Positions 7,153 to 15,694 of a stretch of 64,000 nt of DNA are shown piece by piece. Source of the stretch: Aromatoleum toluolicum (GTDB lineage: Bacteria; Pseudomonadota; Gammaproteobacteria; Burkholderiales; Rhodocyclaceae); the NCBI RefSeq assembly GCF_012911005.2, contig NZ_WTVS01000002.1, forward strand, positions 1-64,000, written 5' to 3'. The translations under genes were made by a program, and so were the position numbers. The stretch's first letter is position 1. Every line of letters begins with the position of its first letter. The notes beneath the pieces were generated by a model. That model saw nothing but the letters and a program-made list of their open reading frames with translations. It did no database searches and was not told where the DNA came from.

Positions 7153-7219
7153 CTCTAACGTGGAGATCACCGGACCTGCGCGGCTTGCCGCGCAGGTCCG
7201 GTGGATTGCAGGGTTAAAG
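7153..7219 (-). other. attC site with a 15-bp perfect stem
   Basis: The cores are CTCTAAC (7153-7159) and GTTAAAG (7213-7219). The centre is CCGGACCTGCGCGGC, two bases, then its exact complement. Confidence 0.88.
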
Positions 7220-7220
7220 C

Positions 7221-7508
7221 TCATAGGCCGCCCATCAAACCGAGAACAAGAGTTGCGGCAAGCGCCAGAACAAGCGGGGATAGCAGAAGCGCTAGTTGGA
7301 CGCGGCCGAGTTTTCGGCGCCCAACGCATGCCAGTACAGGCAAACCGAGCCAAGCCGGGAAACCATAAATCAGCCCGAGACCGAAACCAATGCCGAATTC
7401 ATTGCGGAGCGGGTTGTGTGGCTGCACCGCCCACTGCGCCGCGTAGTACGCCATGATCGAAGCCGCGAGACCACCCCAGGCAAACGCGCCCCATCGGAGG
7501 ATGTTCAT
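7221..7508 (-). CDS. small membrane protein (cassette)
   Basis: A 95-residue protein with about three membrane helices (near residues 5-24, 42-61 and 70-92) and small-residue motifs (GIGFGLGLIYGFPAWLGLP). It starts 10 bases after the recombination core at 7518 and stops two bases before the next attC, so it fills the cassette. Family unknown. Confidence 0.65.
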   Translation of the reverse strand: MNILRWGAFAWGGLAASIMAYYAAQWAVQPHNPLRNEFGIGFGLGLIYGFPAWLGLPVLACVGRRKLGRVQLALLLSPLVLALAATLVLGLMGGL

Positions 7509-7511
7509 GAG

Positions 7512-7581
7512 CTTTAACGTGGTTCTTCAGCGGACGGAAAAAGCGCAGCTTTTGACGGTCCGCTGCAAGGGGGGGTTAGCC
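7512..7581 (-). other. attC site
   Basis: The cores are CTTTAAC (7512-7518) and GTTAGCC (7575-7581). The arms AGCGGACGGAAAAAGCGC and TTTTGACGGTCCGCT pair as expected. Confidence 0.88.
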
Positions 7582-7588
7582 ATACACA

Positions 7589-8059
7589 TTAGAAGCTCAC
7601 CACCCGGTAGTTGAACTTCGTATTAGGGAAGCCACAGTCTTTTCGCATCGCCGCTATGGCGGAAGCGTAGGCGATTTGCAGCGTTTCCTCCGTGACTGAA
7701 CCGCGCGAAGCAGTATTTGTCTTGATGAGGTCGAGCAGATGGCCGACGGAGTTCATCACTTCATCAGGAGCCCATAGGGCCGCCTCGTCGTATGCCTCGA
7801 GGAAGCGCTTCTGATCGTCGACGTTGCTCCGCGTGCTTGCGTTCAGGAAGACGCGCAGTGATACGGAGAGCTTGGTGTATACGTTGCGCCGCCTGACTAA
7901 TAGCTCTTGCTCCCGAGCGCCTGCGAGTCGTTCATTCTCAAGAATGCGCGCAGCCCACACGCCACCAAGCCACTTGGCGAGCGCGAACACAATGGCCGCA
8001 CCACCGCCAAGAGCCAAGAGTACAGAGCCAGCAATTGATAGAAGTTGGGAAAAATCCAT
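7589..8059 (-). CDS. single-span membrane protein with cytoplasmic helical domain (cassette)
   Basis: A 156-residue protein with one N-terminal membrane helix (about residues 8-36, SIAGSVLLALGGGAAIVFAL) followed by a charged helical domain (ARILENERLAGAREQELLVR and on to residue 150). I recall proteins of this arrangement as common cassette cargo, but no function has been assigned. It begins 23 bases after the recombination core. Confidence 0.7.
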   Translation of the reverse strand: MDFSQLLSIAGSVLLALGGGAAIVFALAKWLGGVWAARILENERLAGAREQELLVRRRNVYTKLSVSLRVFLNASTRSNVDDQKRFLEAYDEAALWAPDEVMNSVGHLLDLIKTNTASRGSVTEETLQIAYASAIAAMRKDCGFPNTKFNYRVVSF

Positions 8060-8075
8060 GGTGGCGAGACTGCAG

Positions 8076-8133
8076 GGCTAACGTTGGAATTCATCCGCGG
8101 CCGTAGGCCGTCGGTTGCAATGACTTGTTAGGC
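8076..8133 (-). other. attC site
   Basis: The cores are GGCTAAC (8076-8082) and GTTAGGC (8127-8133) with the stem CCGCGGCCGTAGG / CCG in between. The preceding ORF reads into this site. Confidence 0.88.
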
Positions 8134-8831
8134 TGTTTTCCAACATCAGCGTGAGCACTCGAATGCACCTTCAGGTTGTACGTGGCGACTTTCACCGAAT
8201 CTTCCGAGAAACCTGAGAAGACGCTACAGGCAGGACCGCCGGCATCTGTTTTTAGCGACACGTGATAGAAGCCCTTTCCGCCAAACCTTGAAATGATGTG
8301 TTCGTTCAACAAGTCAACCACCTTGTGTGACCAAGCAATTACCTCATCGTACTCAGACTTGGCCAAGGCTTGTTCGGATTCGATCGTGCGAATTGTTCCT
8401 CTATGTAGAACCTCTCCGCATTTGTTGTACAGCGTCTTGAATTCAGAGAATGTAAGTGCGTTGGGTTTTGAGTTTGCAACCAAGCTCCAACCGTCGGCCG
8501 TCTTGGTGCGGACCAGGCTCTGTGGGAATGCGTGGGGGTGACTTCGCTGGAGAAGTTTCATGATTCGCTCTGCATGCCATTCCGTTTTGGCCGACCCTAC
8601 TCTGGCAGCCGGCATGTCACCATGCAACTGAAGGCACCCTAGCGCGACCAGCTCGCAGATTCTCCGAAACTGCAAGAAGCAATACTCCCTCGCGAACGGA
8701 GGCGATAGATTGAGCGCTCCAGTGCATGCACGAGCGACGAGGTCAATTCGGATCTCAAGCTCGTGCATGAGCCGAAGATATTCTCGAACGGCTGATTCTT
8801 CATCAAACGCCTGCGCCGAGTTGAGCATCAT
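8091..8831 (-). CDS. hypothetical helical protein (cassette)
   Basis: A 246-residue cytoplasmic protein of unknown function, mostly helical, with no membrane segment. The first 190 residues look like one domain (EYLRLMHELEIRIDLVARAC through EVIAWSHKVVDLLNEHI). The last dozen residues (PNKSLQPTAYGRG) are encoded by the attC itself, a typical sign that a cassette gene has lost its native stop or was captured without it. Two ATGs are possible (8831, 8828); both lie 14-17 bases from the core with no ribosome site. Confidence 0.7.
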   Translation of the reverse strand: MMLNSAQAFDEESAVREYLRLMHELEIRIDLVARACTGALNLSPPFAREYCFLQFRRICELVALGCLQLHGDMPAARVGSAKTEWHAERIMKLLQRSHPHAFPQSLVRTKTADGWSLVANSKPNALTFSEFKTLYNKCGEVLHRGTIRTIESEQALAKSEYDEVIAWSHKVVDLLNEHIISRFGGKGFYHVSLKTDAGGPACSVFSGFSEDSVKVATYNLKVHSSAHADVGKQPNKSLQPTAYGRG

Positions 8832-8838
8832 TTGAGAA

Positions 8839-8911
8839 GCCTAACGTTGGCCTTCAGCGGACGGCAAGAAGCGCCAGCTTCTTGACGGTCCGCTGCAAGC
8901 ACTTGTTAGCG
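8839..8911 (-). other. attC site of the first cassette
   Basis: The cores are GCCTAAC (8839-8845) and GTTAGCG (8905-8911), a good fit to RYYYAAC/GTTRRRY on the minus strand. The arms CAGCGGACGGCAAGAAGCGC and CTTCTTGACGGTCCGCTG pair. Confidence 0.92.
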
Positions 8912-8951
8912 CGACGGGCGTGAATCAAATTGCTCGTGTAAGGCATCATAT

Positions 8952-9404
8952 TTAAAAGATTTCAACGGATTCGAAGAGAAGGCCGCCGAATCGAGCAACT
9001 GGGGTTCTCGGACTTGTCCATCCGCGAATAGGGCGAGTAACTGCAGTACTTTGAATTTCCTCGGCCGCGAAGAGCTTTGCGTCTCGCTCGGGGAATTTAT
9101 GTGCGACGTCGAAGCGTTGAAAGTGTGGCGAGACCAAAGTTCTCGTAGTTCCGTGACGTTCCACTCCCAGTATTCGATATACAACGTGAACCAGATCACT
9201 GACAATTACGGCAACGACGTCAATTTGCGGTTTGCCGTCCGCATGAAAGTCGTATCTCGAATTTGACGGCTGAACAAGCGTGTACTCCTCAATTGTTCCA
9301 CCTGCATTGAGAAGTGCTGGAAGTAACGTGTTGCTGTGACGCAGAAGCATTATGTGCTCTGGCCCAACGTTCAATTCGCGGGAAATTAACTTGCCGAGGT
9401 TCAT
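8952..9404 (-). CDS. conserved hypothetical protein, first cassette
   Basis: A 150-residue soluble protein. The N-terminal part (GKLISRELNVGPEHIMLLRH) and the central segment (YDFHADGKPQIDVVAVIVSD, then VHVVYRILGVERHGTT) resemble a family of cassette and phage-defence proteins that I know only as hypothetical. The C terminus (RPIRGWTSPRTPVARFGGLL) completes that pattern, so the gene looks full length. An AGGAAGT ribosome site precedes the ATG. As the first cassette it should be best expressed from any promoter in attI or intI. An overlapping frame (8906-9205) is a shadow. Confidence 0.65.
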   Translation of the reverse strand: MNLGKLISRELNVGPEHIMLLRHSNTLLPALLNAGGTIEEYTLVQPSNSRYDFHADGKPQIDVVAVIVSDLVHVVYRILGVERHGTTRTLVSPHFQRFDVAHKFPERDAKLFAAEEIQSTAVTRPIRGWTSPRTPVARFGGLLFESVEIF

Positions 9405-9418
9405 GAATACTTCCTAAT

Positions 9419-9527
9419 CGCTAACGTGTTGTAGACAGCAGCGCTGCTGCATATGCACGGTGTGTGCTGCATAAGTCGGTGCGCATGTCACTCATCATTG
9501 CCATTGTAATCATATCCTTATTGGCTA
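9419..9527 (-). other. attI region between intI and first cassette
   Basis: The boundary core with the first cassette is GTTAGCG on the minus strand (9419-9425). The roughly 100 bp up to the intI promoter is where attI and a cassette promoter should lie. An imperfect inverted stretch (CAGCAGCGCTGCTGCATATGC) is visible at 9435-9456. I cannot assign further integrase-binding sites or a promoter from sequence alone. Confidence 0.6.
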
Positions 9528-9531
9528 TACT
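9526..9531 (+). promoter_or_regulatory. intI -10 element, near-leaderless promoter
   Basis: TATACT lies six bases before the intI ATG, with TTGTAA 15 bases upstream as a possible -35. If used, transcription would start at or next to the ATG, giving a leaderless message. There is no ribosome site in front of the ATG, which agrees. Confidence 0.5.
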
Positions 9532-9547
9532 GTACTTATGAACAGTA
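9528..9547 (+). promoter_or_regulatory. LexA (SOS) box over the intI start
   Basis: TACTGT-N8-ACAGTA is a perfect six-base inverted repeat with the CTGT-N8-ACAG spacing of the gamma/betaproteobacterial LexA box. It overlaps the -10 region and the ATG (9538). LexA control of integron integrases is well established in other integrons. Confidence 0.88.
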
Positions 9548-10554
9548 CAGCTAACGTACCCAAACCCGCCGCGCGCCCTGCAGTCGATCCCCAACGGGCC
9601 GTGAGACTGCTCGACCAAGTGCGCGAGCGCATCCGCTACAAGCACTACAGCATACGAACCGAGCAGGCGTATGTCTATTGGGTCCGTCTTTTCGTTCGGC
9701 ATCAAGGCCTGCGCCATCCGCGCGAGATGGGAGCGCCCGAAGTGGAGAATTTTCTGAGGTGGCTGGCGAGCGAGCGCGCGGTTGCTCCTTCCACGCACAC
9801 TCAGGCCCTTTCTGCGCTCCTGTTCCTCTATCGGGAGGTGCTCGGGATCGACTTGCCGTGGCTTAACGAGATTGGCCGGCCCAAACAGCGGGAACGGGTT
9901 CCGGTGGTCCTGTCGCGCGGCGAAGTGTCGCGATTGTTGGTCGCAATGGATGGCGAGGCGCATGACCTGGCGCGACTCCTGTACGGCACGGGCATGCGAC
10001 TCATGGAGGCGCTGCGCTTGCGCGTCAAGGATGTGGACTTTGATCGCAGCGAGATTACGGTGCGCGAAGGAAAGGGAGGCAAGGACAGGCGGGTGATGCT
10101 GCCAGCGATGCTGGCACCCGCATTGGTCGCCCAGTTGGAGCGCGCACGTGAAGTGTGGAGGCAGGACCGGTTGACGGGTGTCGCCGGCGTTTGGATGCCT
10201 GATGCGCTGGCGCGGAAGTATCCACGCGCCGCCGAGTCATGGCCGTGGTTCTGGGTGTGGCCATCCGACAGGCTTGCGACGGACCCGCAATCGGGGGCCG
10301 TGCGCCGCCACCATCTGTATGAACAGCGTCTCCAGCGTGCCGTGCGTCGGGCGGTGGGCGAGGCGAAGATAAACAAGCCGGTGAGCGTGCACACGCTGCG
10401 CCACTCCTTCGCGACGCATTTGCTCGAGGGCGGGTACGACATTCGCACGGTTCAGGAATTACTTGGTCACGCGGACGTTTCGACGACGATGATCTACACG
10501 CATGTGCTCAATCGCGGCGCGCACGGCGTTGTCAGCCCCCTCGACAACCTGTAA
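9538..10554 (+). CDS. intI: integron integrase IntI (tyrosine recombinase)
   Basis: A complete 338-residue site-specific tyrosine recombinase that inserts and excises gene cassettes at attI and attC. The N-terminal SAM-like core-binding domain spans about residues 18-100 and the catalytic domain 120-325. The catalytic residues are visible: R154 ([10 protein letters not shown]), H285 and R288 ([10 protein letters not shown]), H311 (LLGHADVS) and nucleophile Y320 (TTMIYTHV). The stretch [20 protein letters not shown] with [12 protein letters not shown] (about 223-259) is the extra region specific to IntI proteins and separates it from XerC/D. It faces away from the cassette array, as in classic integrons, and converges on leuA with a 42-bp gap. 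An SOS box covers its start. Nothing suggests inactivation. Confidence 0.96.
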   Translation: MNSTANVPKPAARPAVDPQRAVRLLDQVRERIRYKHYSIRTEQAYVYWVRLFVRHQGLRHPREMGAPEVENFLRWLASERAVAPSTHTQALSALLFLYREVLGIDLPWLNEIGRPKQRERVPVVLSRGEVSRLLVAMDGEAHDLARLLYGTGMRLMEALRLRVKDVDFDRSEITVREGKGGKDRRVMLPAMLAPALVAQLERAREVWRQDRLTGVAGVWMPDALARKYPRAAESWPWFWVWPSDRLATDPQSGAVRRHHLYEQRLQRAVRRAVGEAKINKPVSVHTLRHSFATHLLEGGYDIRTVQELLGHADVSTTMIYTHVLNRGAHGVVSPLDNL

Positions 10555-10596
10555 CCGCCGCACGGAGCGGACGCCGGAGCGCCCGCCTCCGCCCTG

Positions 10597-12294
10597 TCAG
10601 GCCGCGTGCGGCCTCTCCGTCGCGAGCGCCGCGCCGCCGGCGCGGTTCAGCGCGCTCACCATCGCCTTGATCGACGCGGTGACGATGTTCTCGTCGATGC
10701 CGACGCCGTAGCAATCACCGCCCGCACCGGGCTTCGCCACTTCGATCAGCGCGTAGGCGCGGGCGTCGCCGCACTGGGCGCTGCTGCCGAAGGAGCGTTC
10801 TTCATAGCTGCGCACCTGCAGGTCGATGCCGAGGCTGTGGAGCGCGCGCACCGCGGCGTCGATGGGGCCGTTGCCTTCGGCGACGAGGGTGTGTTCCTGG
10901 CCATTGACGTCGAGCGTGAGGCGGATGCCCTGGGCGTCGCCGTGCTCGAAGAGGTGGTGCTCGACGTAGCGCACCGACGTGTCGTTGGCGAGGTAGGTGT
11001 CGGAGAACAGGCGCCAGATGTCGGCGGCCATGACTTCGCCCTTGTGCGTGTCGGCGTGCTTCTGCACGACGGCGGCGAACTCGACCTGCAGGCGCCGCGG
11101 CAGGACCATGCCGTATTCGGTTTCGAGCAGGTAGGCGATCCCGCCCTTGCCGGACTGGCTATTGACGCGGATCACCGAGTCGTAGCTGCGTCCGACGTCC
11201 GCCGGGTCGATGGGGAGATAGGGCACGTTCCACTGCTGATCCGCCTTGTGAGCGGCAAAGCCCTTCTTGATGGCGTCCTGGTGGGAGCCGGAGAAGGCAG
11301 TGAAGACGAGGTCCCCGACGTAGGGGTGGCGCGGGGAGATGGGGAGCTGGGTACAGTGCTCGACTGTTCTGGCGACGGCGTTGATGTCCGAGAAGTCGAG
11401 GCCCGGATTGACGCCCTGGGTGTAGAGGTTGAGCGCAAGCGTGACGATGTCGACGTTGCCGGTGCGCTCGCCGTTGCCGAAGAGGCAGCCTTCGACGCGG
11501 TCGGCGCCGGCCATGAGGGCGAGCTCGGCGGCGGCGACGGCGGTGCCGCGGTCGTTGTGCGGATGCACGCTGATGAGGACGCTGTCGCGGCGGGCGACGT
11601 TGCGGTGCATCCACTCGATCTGGTCGGCGTGGATGTTGGGCGTGGCGACCTCGACGGTCGCGGGGAGGTTGAGGATGACCTTGTTGTCGGGGGTCGCGCC
11701 CCAGGCCTCGGTGACCGCGTTGCAGACTTCGAGCGCGAAATCGAGCTCGGTGGCGGTGAAGGTCTCGGGGCTGTACTGGAGGCGGATCTCGGTCTCGGGC
11801 TGTTCTGCGGCGAGCTGCTTGATGAGCTTCACGGTCGACACGGCCAAGTCGACGATCTGCGGCTTGGTCATGCCGAAGACGGTGTCGCGGAAGGTCTCGG
11901 AGGTGGCGTTATAGACGTGCACGATGGCGCGCTTCGCGCCGCGGATCGATTCCAGCGTGCGGCGGACGAGCTCTTCGCGCGCCTGGGTGAGGACCTCGAT
12001 GGTGACGTCGTCCGGGATGTGATTGCCGTCGATGAGCTCACGCACGAAGTCGAACTCGATCTGCGATGCCGACGGGAAGGCGACTTCGATCTCCTTGAAG
12101 CCGATGTCGCACAGCGTGTGGAAGAGCTGCATCTTCTTCGCGGCGTCCATCGGCTCGAAGATCGACTGGTTGCCGTCGCGCAGGTCCGTGCTCATCCAAA
12201 TCGGATGCTTGTCGATGACGCGGCCGGGCCACTGGCGGTCCGGGAGGTTCACCGGCGGGAAGGGGCGGTACTTGCGGGACGGGTCGGTCAACAT
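10597..12294 (-). CDS. leuA: 2-isopropylmalate synthase (type 2 LeuA)
   Basis: This enzyme makes 2-isopropylmalate from acetyl-CoA and 2-oxoisovalerate, the committed step of leucine synthesis. The 565-residue protein matches the long (type 2) LeuA family, which starts at [16 protein letters not shown]. The catalytic TIM barrel carries [10 protein letters not shown] and HPHNDRG (metal-binding His), and [12 protein letters not shown]. The C-terminal ~120 residues form the leucine-binding regulatory domain. I place the start at 12294 by family length; an upstream frame extends to 12411 but lacks similarity and a ribosome site. It is transcribed divergently from an Lrp-type regulator, which may control it. 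Confidence 0.93.
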   Translation of the reverse strand: MLTDPSRKYRPFPPVNLPDRQWPGRVIDKHPIWMSTDLRDGNQSIFEPMDAAKKMQLFHTLCDIGFKEIEVAFPSASQIEFDFVRELIDGNHIPDDVTIEVLTQAREELVRRTLESIRGAKRAIVHVYNATSETFRDTVFGMTKPQIVDLAVSTVKLIKQLAAEQPETEIRLQYSPETFTATELDFALEVCNAVTEAWGATPDNKVILNLPATVEVATPNIHADQIEWMHRNVARRDSVLISVHPHNDRGTAVAAAELALMAGADRVEGCLFGNGERTGNVDIVTLALNLYTQGVNPGLDFSDINAVARTVEHCTQLPISPRHPYVGDLVFTAFSGSHQDAIKKGFAAHKADQQWNVPYLPIDPADVGRSYDSVIRVNSQSGKGGIAYLLETEYGMVLPRRLQVEFAAVVQKHADTHKGEVMAADIWRLFSDTYLANDTSVRYVEHHLFEHGDAQGIRLTLDVNGQEHTLVAEGNGPIDAAVRALHSLGIDLQVRSYEERSFGSSAQCGDARAYALIEVAKPGAGGDCYGVGIDENIVTASIKAMVSALNRAGGAALATERPHAA

Positions 12295-12464
12295 GATGGG
12301 GATCCGGGGCTGAATTTCGTTGTCGATGGGAAGCATGTTACGCAAAAGGCGTTGGCAGAGGCTTGCGTTCTTGCAGTGCATCACGGAAATTTTTGGCAGC
12401 TTATTGCGCACTTGACGTGTTTACGAATATATATACGCACACTCACCAACAATCCGGCAATCCC

Positions 12465-12935
12465 ATGGAACTCGACCGCTACGACCGCGAGATCCTGCGC
12501 GTGCTGCAGCAGGACGGACGCATCAGCAACCAGGATCTGGCCGACCGCATCGGCCTGTCGCCTTCGCCTTGCCTGCGGCGCGTGCGCGCGCTGGAGGAAT
12601 CCGGCCTGATCGCGGGCTACCGGGCGCAGGTGAATGCGAAGGCGCTGGGCCTGACGCTGATGGCGCTGATCCAGATCTCGATGGACCGGCACACGCAGGA
12701 GCGCTTCACGGACTTCGATGCGGCGGTGCTGGACATCCCGGAGGTGCTGGAGTGTCTGCTGATCACCGGGCAGGCGTCGGACTACCAACTGAAGGTGGTG
12801 GTGCGCGACATGGACGCCTACCAGGAGCTGCTGCTCAACCGCATCACGCGCATTCCGGGCGTGACGGGGGTGCATTCGAGCTTCGTGCTGCGACGGGTGG
12901 TGGATCGGCAGGCGCTGCCGGTGGGGGATGCGTAG
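12465..12935 (+). CDS. Lrp/AsnC-family regulator
   Basis: A 156-residue feast/famine regulator. An N-terminal winged HTH (ILRVLQQDGRISNQDLADRI, then LSPSPCLRRVRALEESG) is followed by an AsnC-type ligand and oligomerisation domain (ALIQISMDRHTQERF to the VTGVHSSFVL beta strand). It lies head to head with leuA across 170 bp, so leucine or another amino acid may be its effector. The start at 12465 fits the family; the upstream extension crosses the intergenic region. Confidence 0.92.
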   Translation: MELDRYDREILRVLQQDGRISNQDLADRIGLSPSPCLRRVRALEESGLIAGYRAQVNAKALGLTLMALIQISMDRHTQERFTDFDAAVLDIPEVLECLLITGQASDYQLKVVVRDMDAYQELLLNRITRIPGVTGVHSSFVLRRVVDRQALPVGDA

Positions 12936-13002
12936 GGCGGACGCGCGAACGGAAGCACTGCTTCGGCGGACTAACTGCGCAGGTAGCACTTCAGGAGGCT
13001 GA

Positions 13003-13638
13003 ATGCTCAGGATCGCCATTGTCGATGACCACCAGATCGTGCGCGCGGGGTTTCGCGAGATGCTCGCGGACGAGCTGGACCTGGAGGTCGCCTTCGAGGC
13101 GGCCTCGGGCGAGGATGCGCTCGACGCGCTGCGCGAGACGGGGTGCGACGTCGTGCTGCTGGACCTCGCCCTGCCCGGCCAGAGCGGGGTCGACGTGCTG
13201 CGCGCGATCCGCCAGCGCTTCGAGGGCGTGCGCGTGCTGGTGCTGTCGGGCTTCCCCGAGGAGCGCTATGCGATGGCGATGATCCGCAACGGCGCCGACG
13301 GCTACCTGTGCAAGGACTGCGAGCGCGACGAGCTGATCCGCGCAATCCGCACCGTGGCGGAGGGTCGGCGCTACGTGTCGGCGCGCACTGCGGAGCTGCT
13401 CGCGGAGGAACTGGCGGGCGGCGCTACGGCGCCGCCGCACGAGTCGCTGTCCGACCGCGAGCTGCAGGTGTTCCTGCGTCTGGCGCGCGGCGAGTCGGTG
13501 ACGGACATCGCGGACTCGCTCACGCTGAGCGTGAAGACCGTGAGCACCTACCGGTCGCGCCTGCTGGAGAAGCTGGAGGTCGCGAGCAATGCCGAGCTCG
13601 CGGCTTACGCGATCCGGCACGGGCTGCTGGTGGAGTGA
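13003..13638 (+). CDS. NarL/FixJ-type response regulator
   Basis: A 211-residue DNA-binding response regulator. The receiver domain has its acidic pocket at D8/D9, phospho-acceptor D54 (VVLLDLALPG) and the KD switch pair (YLCKDCERDE). A LuxR-type HTH occupies the C-terminal 65 residues (LSDRELQVFLRLARGESVTD, KTVSTYRSRLLEKL). It has a good AGGAGG ribosome site. The histidine kinase on the opposite strand nearby is its likely partner. Confidence 0.93.
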   Translation: MLRIAIVDDHQIVRAGFREMLADELDLEVAFEAASGEDALDALRETGCDVVLLDLALPGQSGVDVLRAIRQRFEGVRVLVLSGFPEERYAMAMIRNGADGYLCKDCERDELIRAIRTVAEGRRYVSARTAELLAEELAGGATAPPHESLSDRELQVFLRLARGESVTDIADSLTLSVKTVSTYRSRLLEKLEVASNAELAAYAIRHGLLVE

Positions 13639-13651
13639 GGGCGGCAGGACG

Positions 13652-14062
13652 ATGACGCCGCACACGCCCCCTCCGCTGAGAATCCTGCTGATCGAGGATT
13701 CGCCGCTCCTCGGCAGCCTGCTGAGCGCGATGCTGGACGAGCTGGAGGGCGTCGCGGTCGTCGCCGTCGCGGGCGACGAGGCCGCGGCGCTGGCGGCGCT
13801 GGAGGAGCGGCGCCCGGATCTGGCGATCGTCGATCTCAACCTGCGCGAAGGGAGCGGACTCGGGGTGCTGAGCGCGCTGCGGGCGAAACCCGAACGCTAC
13901 GGCCGGCCGGCGACGGCGGTGTTCACCAACCACGCCCACGCGCACCTGCGCGAGCGCTGCCGCACGCTGGGGGTGGATCGCTTCTTCGACAAGGCGCTGG
14001 AGATGGACGCCCTGCTCGACTACGTCGAGTTCCTGCGCCGAGCGGCCACCGAAATTCACTGA
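13652..14062 (+). CDS. stand-alone receiver-domain protein
   Basis: A 136-residue protein that consists of only a receiver domain: acidic residues E15/D16, phospho-acceptor D61 (LAIVDLNLREGSG) and a lysine near 115 (RFFDKALEMD). There is no output domain, so it probably works as a phosphate shuttle or sink or by protein contacts. It follows the LuxR-type regulator by 13 bases and its stop overlaps the kinase gene by seven bases tail to tail, which ties the three genes together. Confidence 0.9.
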   Translation: MTPHTPPPLRILLIEDSPLLGSLLSAMLDELEGVAVVAVAGDEAAALAALEERRPDLAIVDLNLREGSGLGVLSALRAKPERYGRPATAVFTNHAHAHLRERCRTLGVDRFFDKALEMDALLDYVEFLRRAATEIH

Positions 14063-15492
14063 GCGGCGTCGGCGGCCGGCTCTGCCTGCACGACGCGCTC
14101 GTACGGCAGGCTCGTGCGGATCTGCGTGCCCTCGCCCGGGCGGCTGTCGATCGCGAACTCGCCGGCGAACATTTGCACGCGGTGGCGCATCCCCGCCAGG
14201 CCGTGCCGGCCGTGCGCCGCGTCCGCGTCGAAACCTGCACCGTCGTCTGCCACGACGAGTTGCAGGCGCTCGGGTGTGATCCGCAGCGACAGCTCGACGT
14301 GGCTGGCATGCGCATGGCGGCGCACGTTGGTGAGCGCTTCCTGCGCGATGCGGAAGAGCGCGAGCGAGGTTTCGGGCGGCAGGGGAAGGTCGCCGTCGGG
14401 GAGGTCGAGCGCGACGTGGATGCCGGTATTTTTCGCGAACTCCTCGCCCAGCGTGCGCAGCGCGGCGACGAGACCCAGTTCCTGCAGCAGCGGCGGGCGC
14501 AGGTCGTCGATGATGCGGCGCTTGAGCGCGATGCCGCTGTCGAGCGTGTGCAGCAGGCGGTCGAAGCGCTCGCGGTGCGGTGCGAGGGCGGCCGGGTCGA
14601 GCTTGCGGGCGATCCACGCGACGTCCATGCGCACCGCGGTGAGCAAGGCGCCCAGCTCGTCGTGGAGTTCGCGCGCGAGCCGCGCCTTTTCGGCCTCGCG
14701 CGTGTTGGTGAGGTAGCTGGCGAGGTCGGAAAGCTCGGCCGTGCGGGCGCGCACCTGCCTTTCGAGGCGGACGTTTTCCTGTGCGAGCAGCCTCGTGATC
14801 TGTTCGCGCAGGCGCACCTGGGCGCGCAACGCGAGGAACAGGACGACCAGCAGCGCGAGCGCACCGCCAGCCAGCGTCGCGACGACCCAGCGCGTGCGAT
14901 CGACGTGGGCGATCGACTCGTCGAAGGACTGCTGGCCCTGCACGCGGGTGCGGCGCTTGATCTCGCCCAGCGTCCTGCGGATCTCGTCCATGTAGCGCCG
15001 GCCGTCCGCGGAGGCCGAGCGGTCGATGAGCTGGCCGCGCTCGACTTCGTCGGAGAGGATGCGCATGCGCAGCGTGATGAGCCCGGTGAGCTGGGCGAGG
15101 ATCTGCTCGTGCTCCGGCCCCTTGCCGAGGTCGAGGTGGATGTCGTCCAGCGTGTAGGTGACCGTGGCGAGGCTGTTGAGATAGGGCTCGAGATAGGCAC
15201 GGTTGCGCGTAAGCAGGTAGCCGCGCACGCCGTTCTCCGCTTCGACGAGCTGGATCATCAGGCTGTCGACGCGCCCGGTGCGCTCGGCGTGCCGTTGCAG
15301 GTCCCCGAGCGCCCGCAGGCTGGTGCCGGCCTGCCAGAAGCTCGAACCGAAGAGCGACAGCACCAGCACGCAGCCCAGCGCCAGCAGGCCAATGCGGCCG
15401 AAGCGCGCGATGCGCTCGGCGCGCATGTACGCGCGAAGGGACGTACCAAGGGACGCACGAAGGGACGCATGTAAGGGCGTGATCAGTTTCAT
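14056..15492 (-). CDS. CHASE3-domain sensor histidine kinase
   Basis: A 478-residue inner-membrane kinase. Membrane helix 1 spans about residues 34-51 and helix 2 about 203-223. Between them is a periplasmic CHASE3 sensor (AENGVRGYLLTRNRAYLEPY). The cytoplasmic part has a coiled coil (about 225-265), a HisKA_3 phosphoacceptor (RELHDELGALLTAVR, His277) and a HATPase_c domain (EALTNVRRHAHAS, DDGAGFD, GLAGMRHRV). HisKA_3 kinases pair with NarL-type regulators, which fits the neighbour at 13003. The signal is unknown; adjacent small envelope proteins hint at envelope stress, but this is inference. Confidence 0.92.
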   Translation of the reverse strand: MKLITPLHASLRASLGTSLRAYMRAERIARFGRIGLLALGCVLVLSLFGSSFWQAGTSLRALGDLQRHAERTGRVDSLMIQLVEAENGVRGYLLTRNRAYLEPYLNSLATVTYTLDDIHLDLGKGPEHEQILAQLTGLITLRMRILSDEVERGQLIDRSASADGRRYMDEIRRTLGEIKRRTRVQGQQSFDESIAHVDRTRWVVATLAGGALALLVVLFLALRAQVRLREQITRLLAQENVRLERQVRARTAELSDLASYLTNTREAEKARLARELHDELGALLTAVRMDVAWIARKLDPAALAPHRERFDRLLHTLDSGIALKRRIIDDLRPPLLQELGLVAALRTLGEEFAKNTGIHVALDLPDGDLPLPPETSLALFRIAQEALTNVRRHAHASHVELSLRITPERLQLVVADDGAGFDADAAHGRHGLAGMRHRVQMFAGEFAIDSRPGEGTQIRTSLPYERVVQAEPAADAAQ

Positions 15493-15694
15493 GGCAAATC
15501 TCCACGGCGGGCCGCGTGCGCCCCGTGTCTTGCAGGAATCGTCCTACACGCGATTCCGCCTCGTCCGACAGACCCTCTCCTGCGCGATCCCTAACATGGG
15601 TCTTGCTCGCAGCGAGCCCCGCACAAGGCGCGAAGCAGCACCGCCGGGCGAGGCCGCGAACGAACGATAGCCCCACAACTGCAGGAGAAGAGCG

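Noticed and set aside
8906-9205. 99-codon minus-strand frame overlapping the first cassette ORF
   Set aside because: It lacks a ribosome site, reads into the attC and conflicts with the better supported frame at 8952-9404.
10606-12609. 667-codon open frame on the plus strand opposite leuA
   Set aside because: It is the GC-rich antisense of leuA with low-complexity Val/Asp/Gly/Ala composition, no ribosome site and no recognisable domain.
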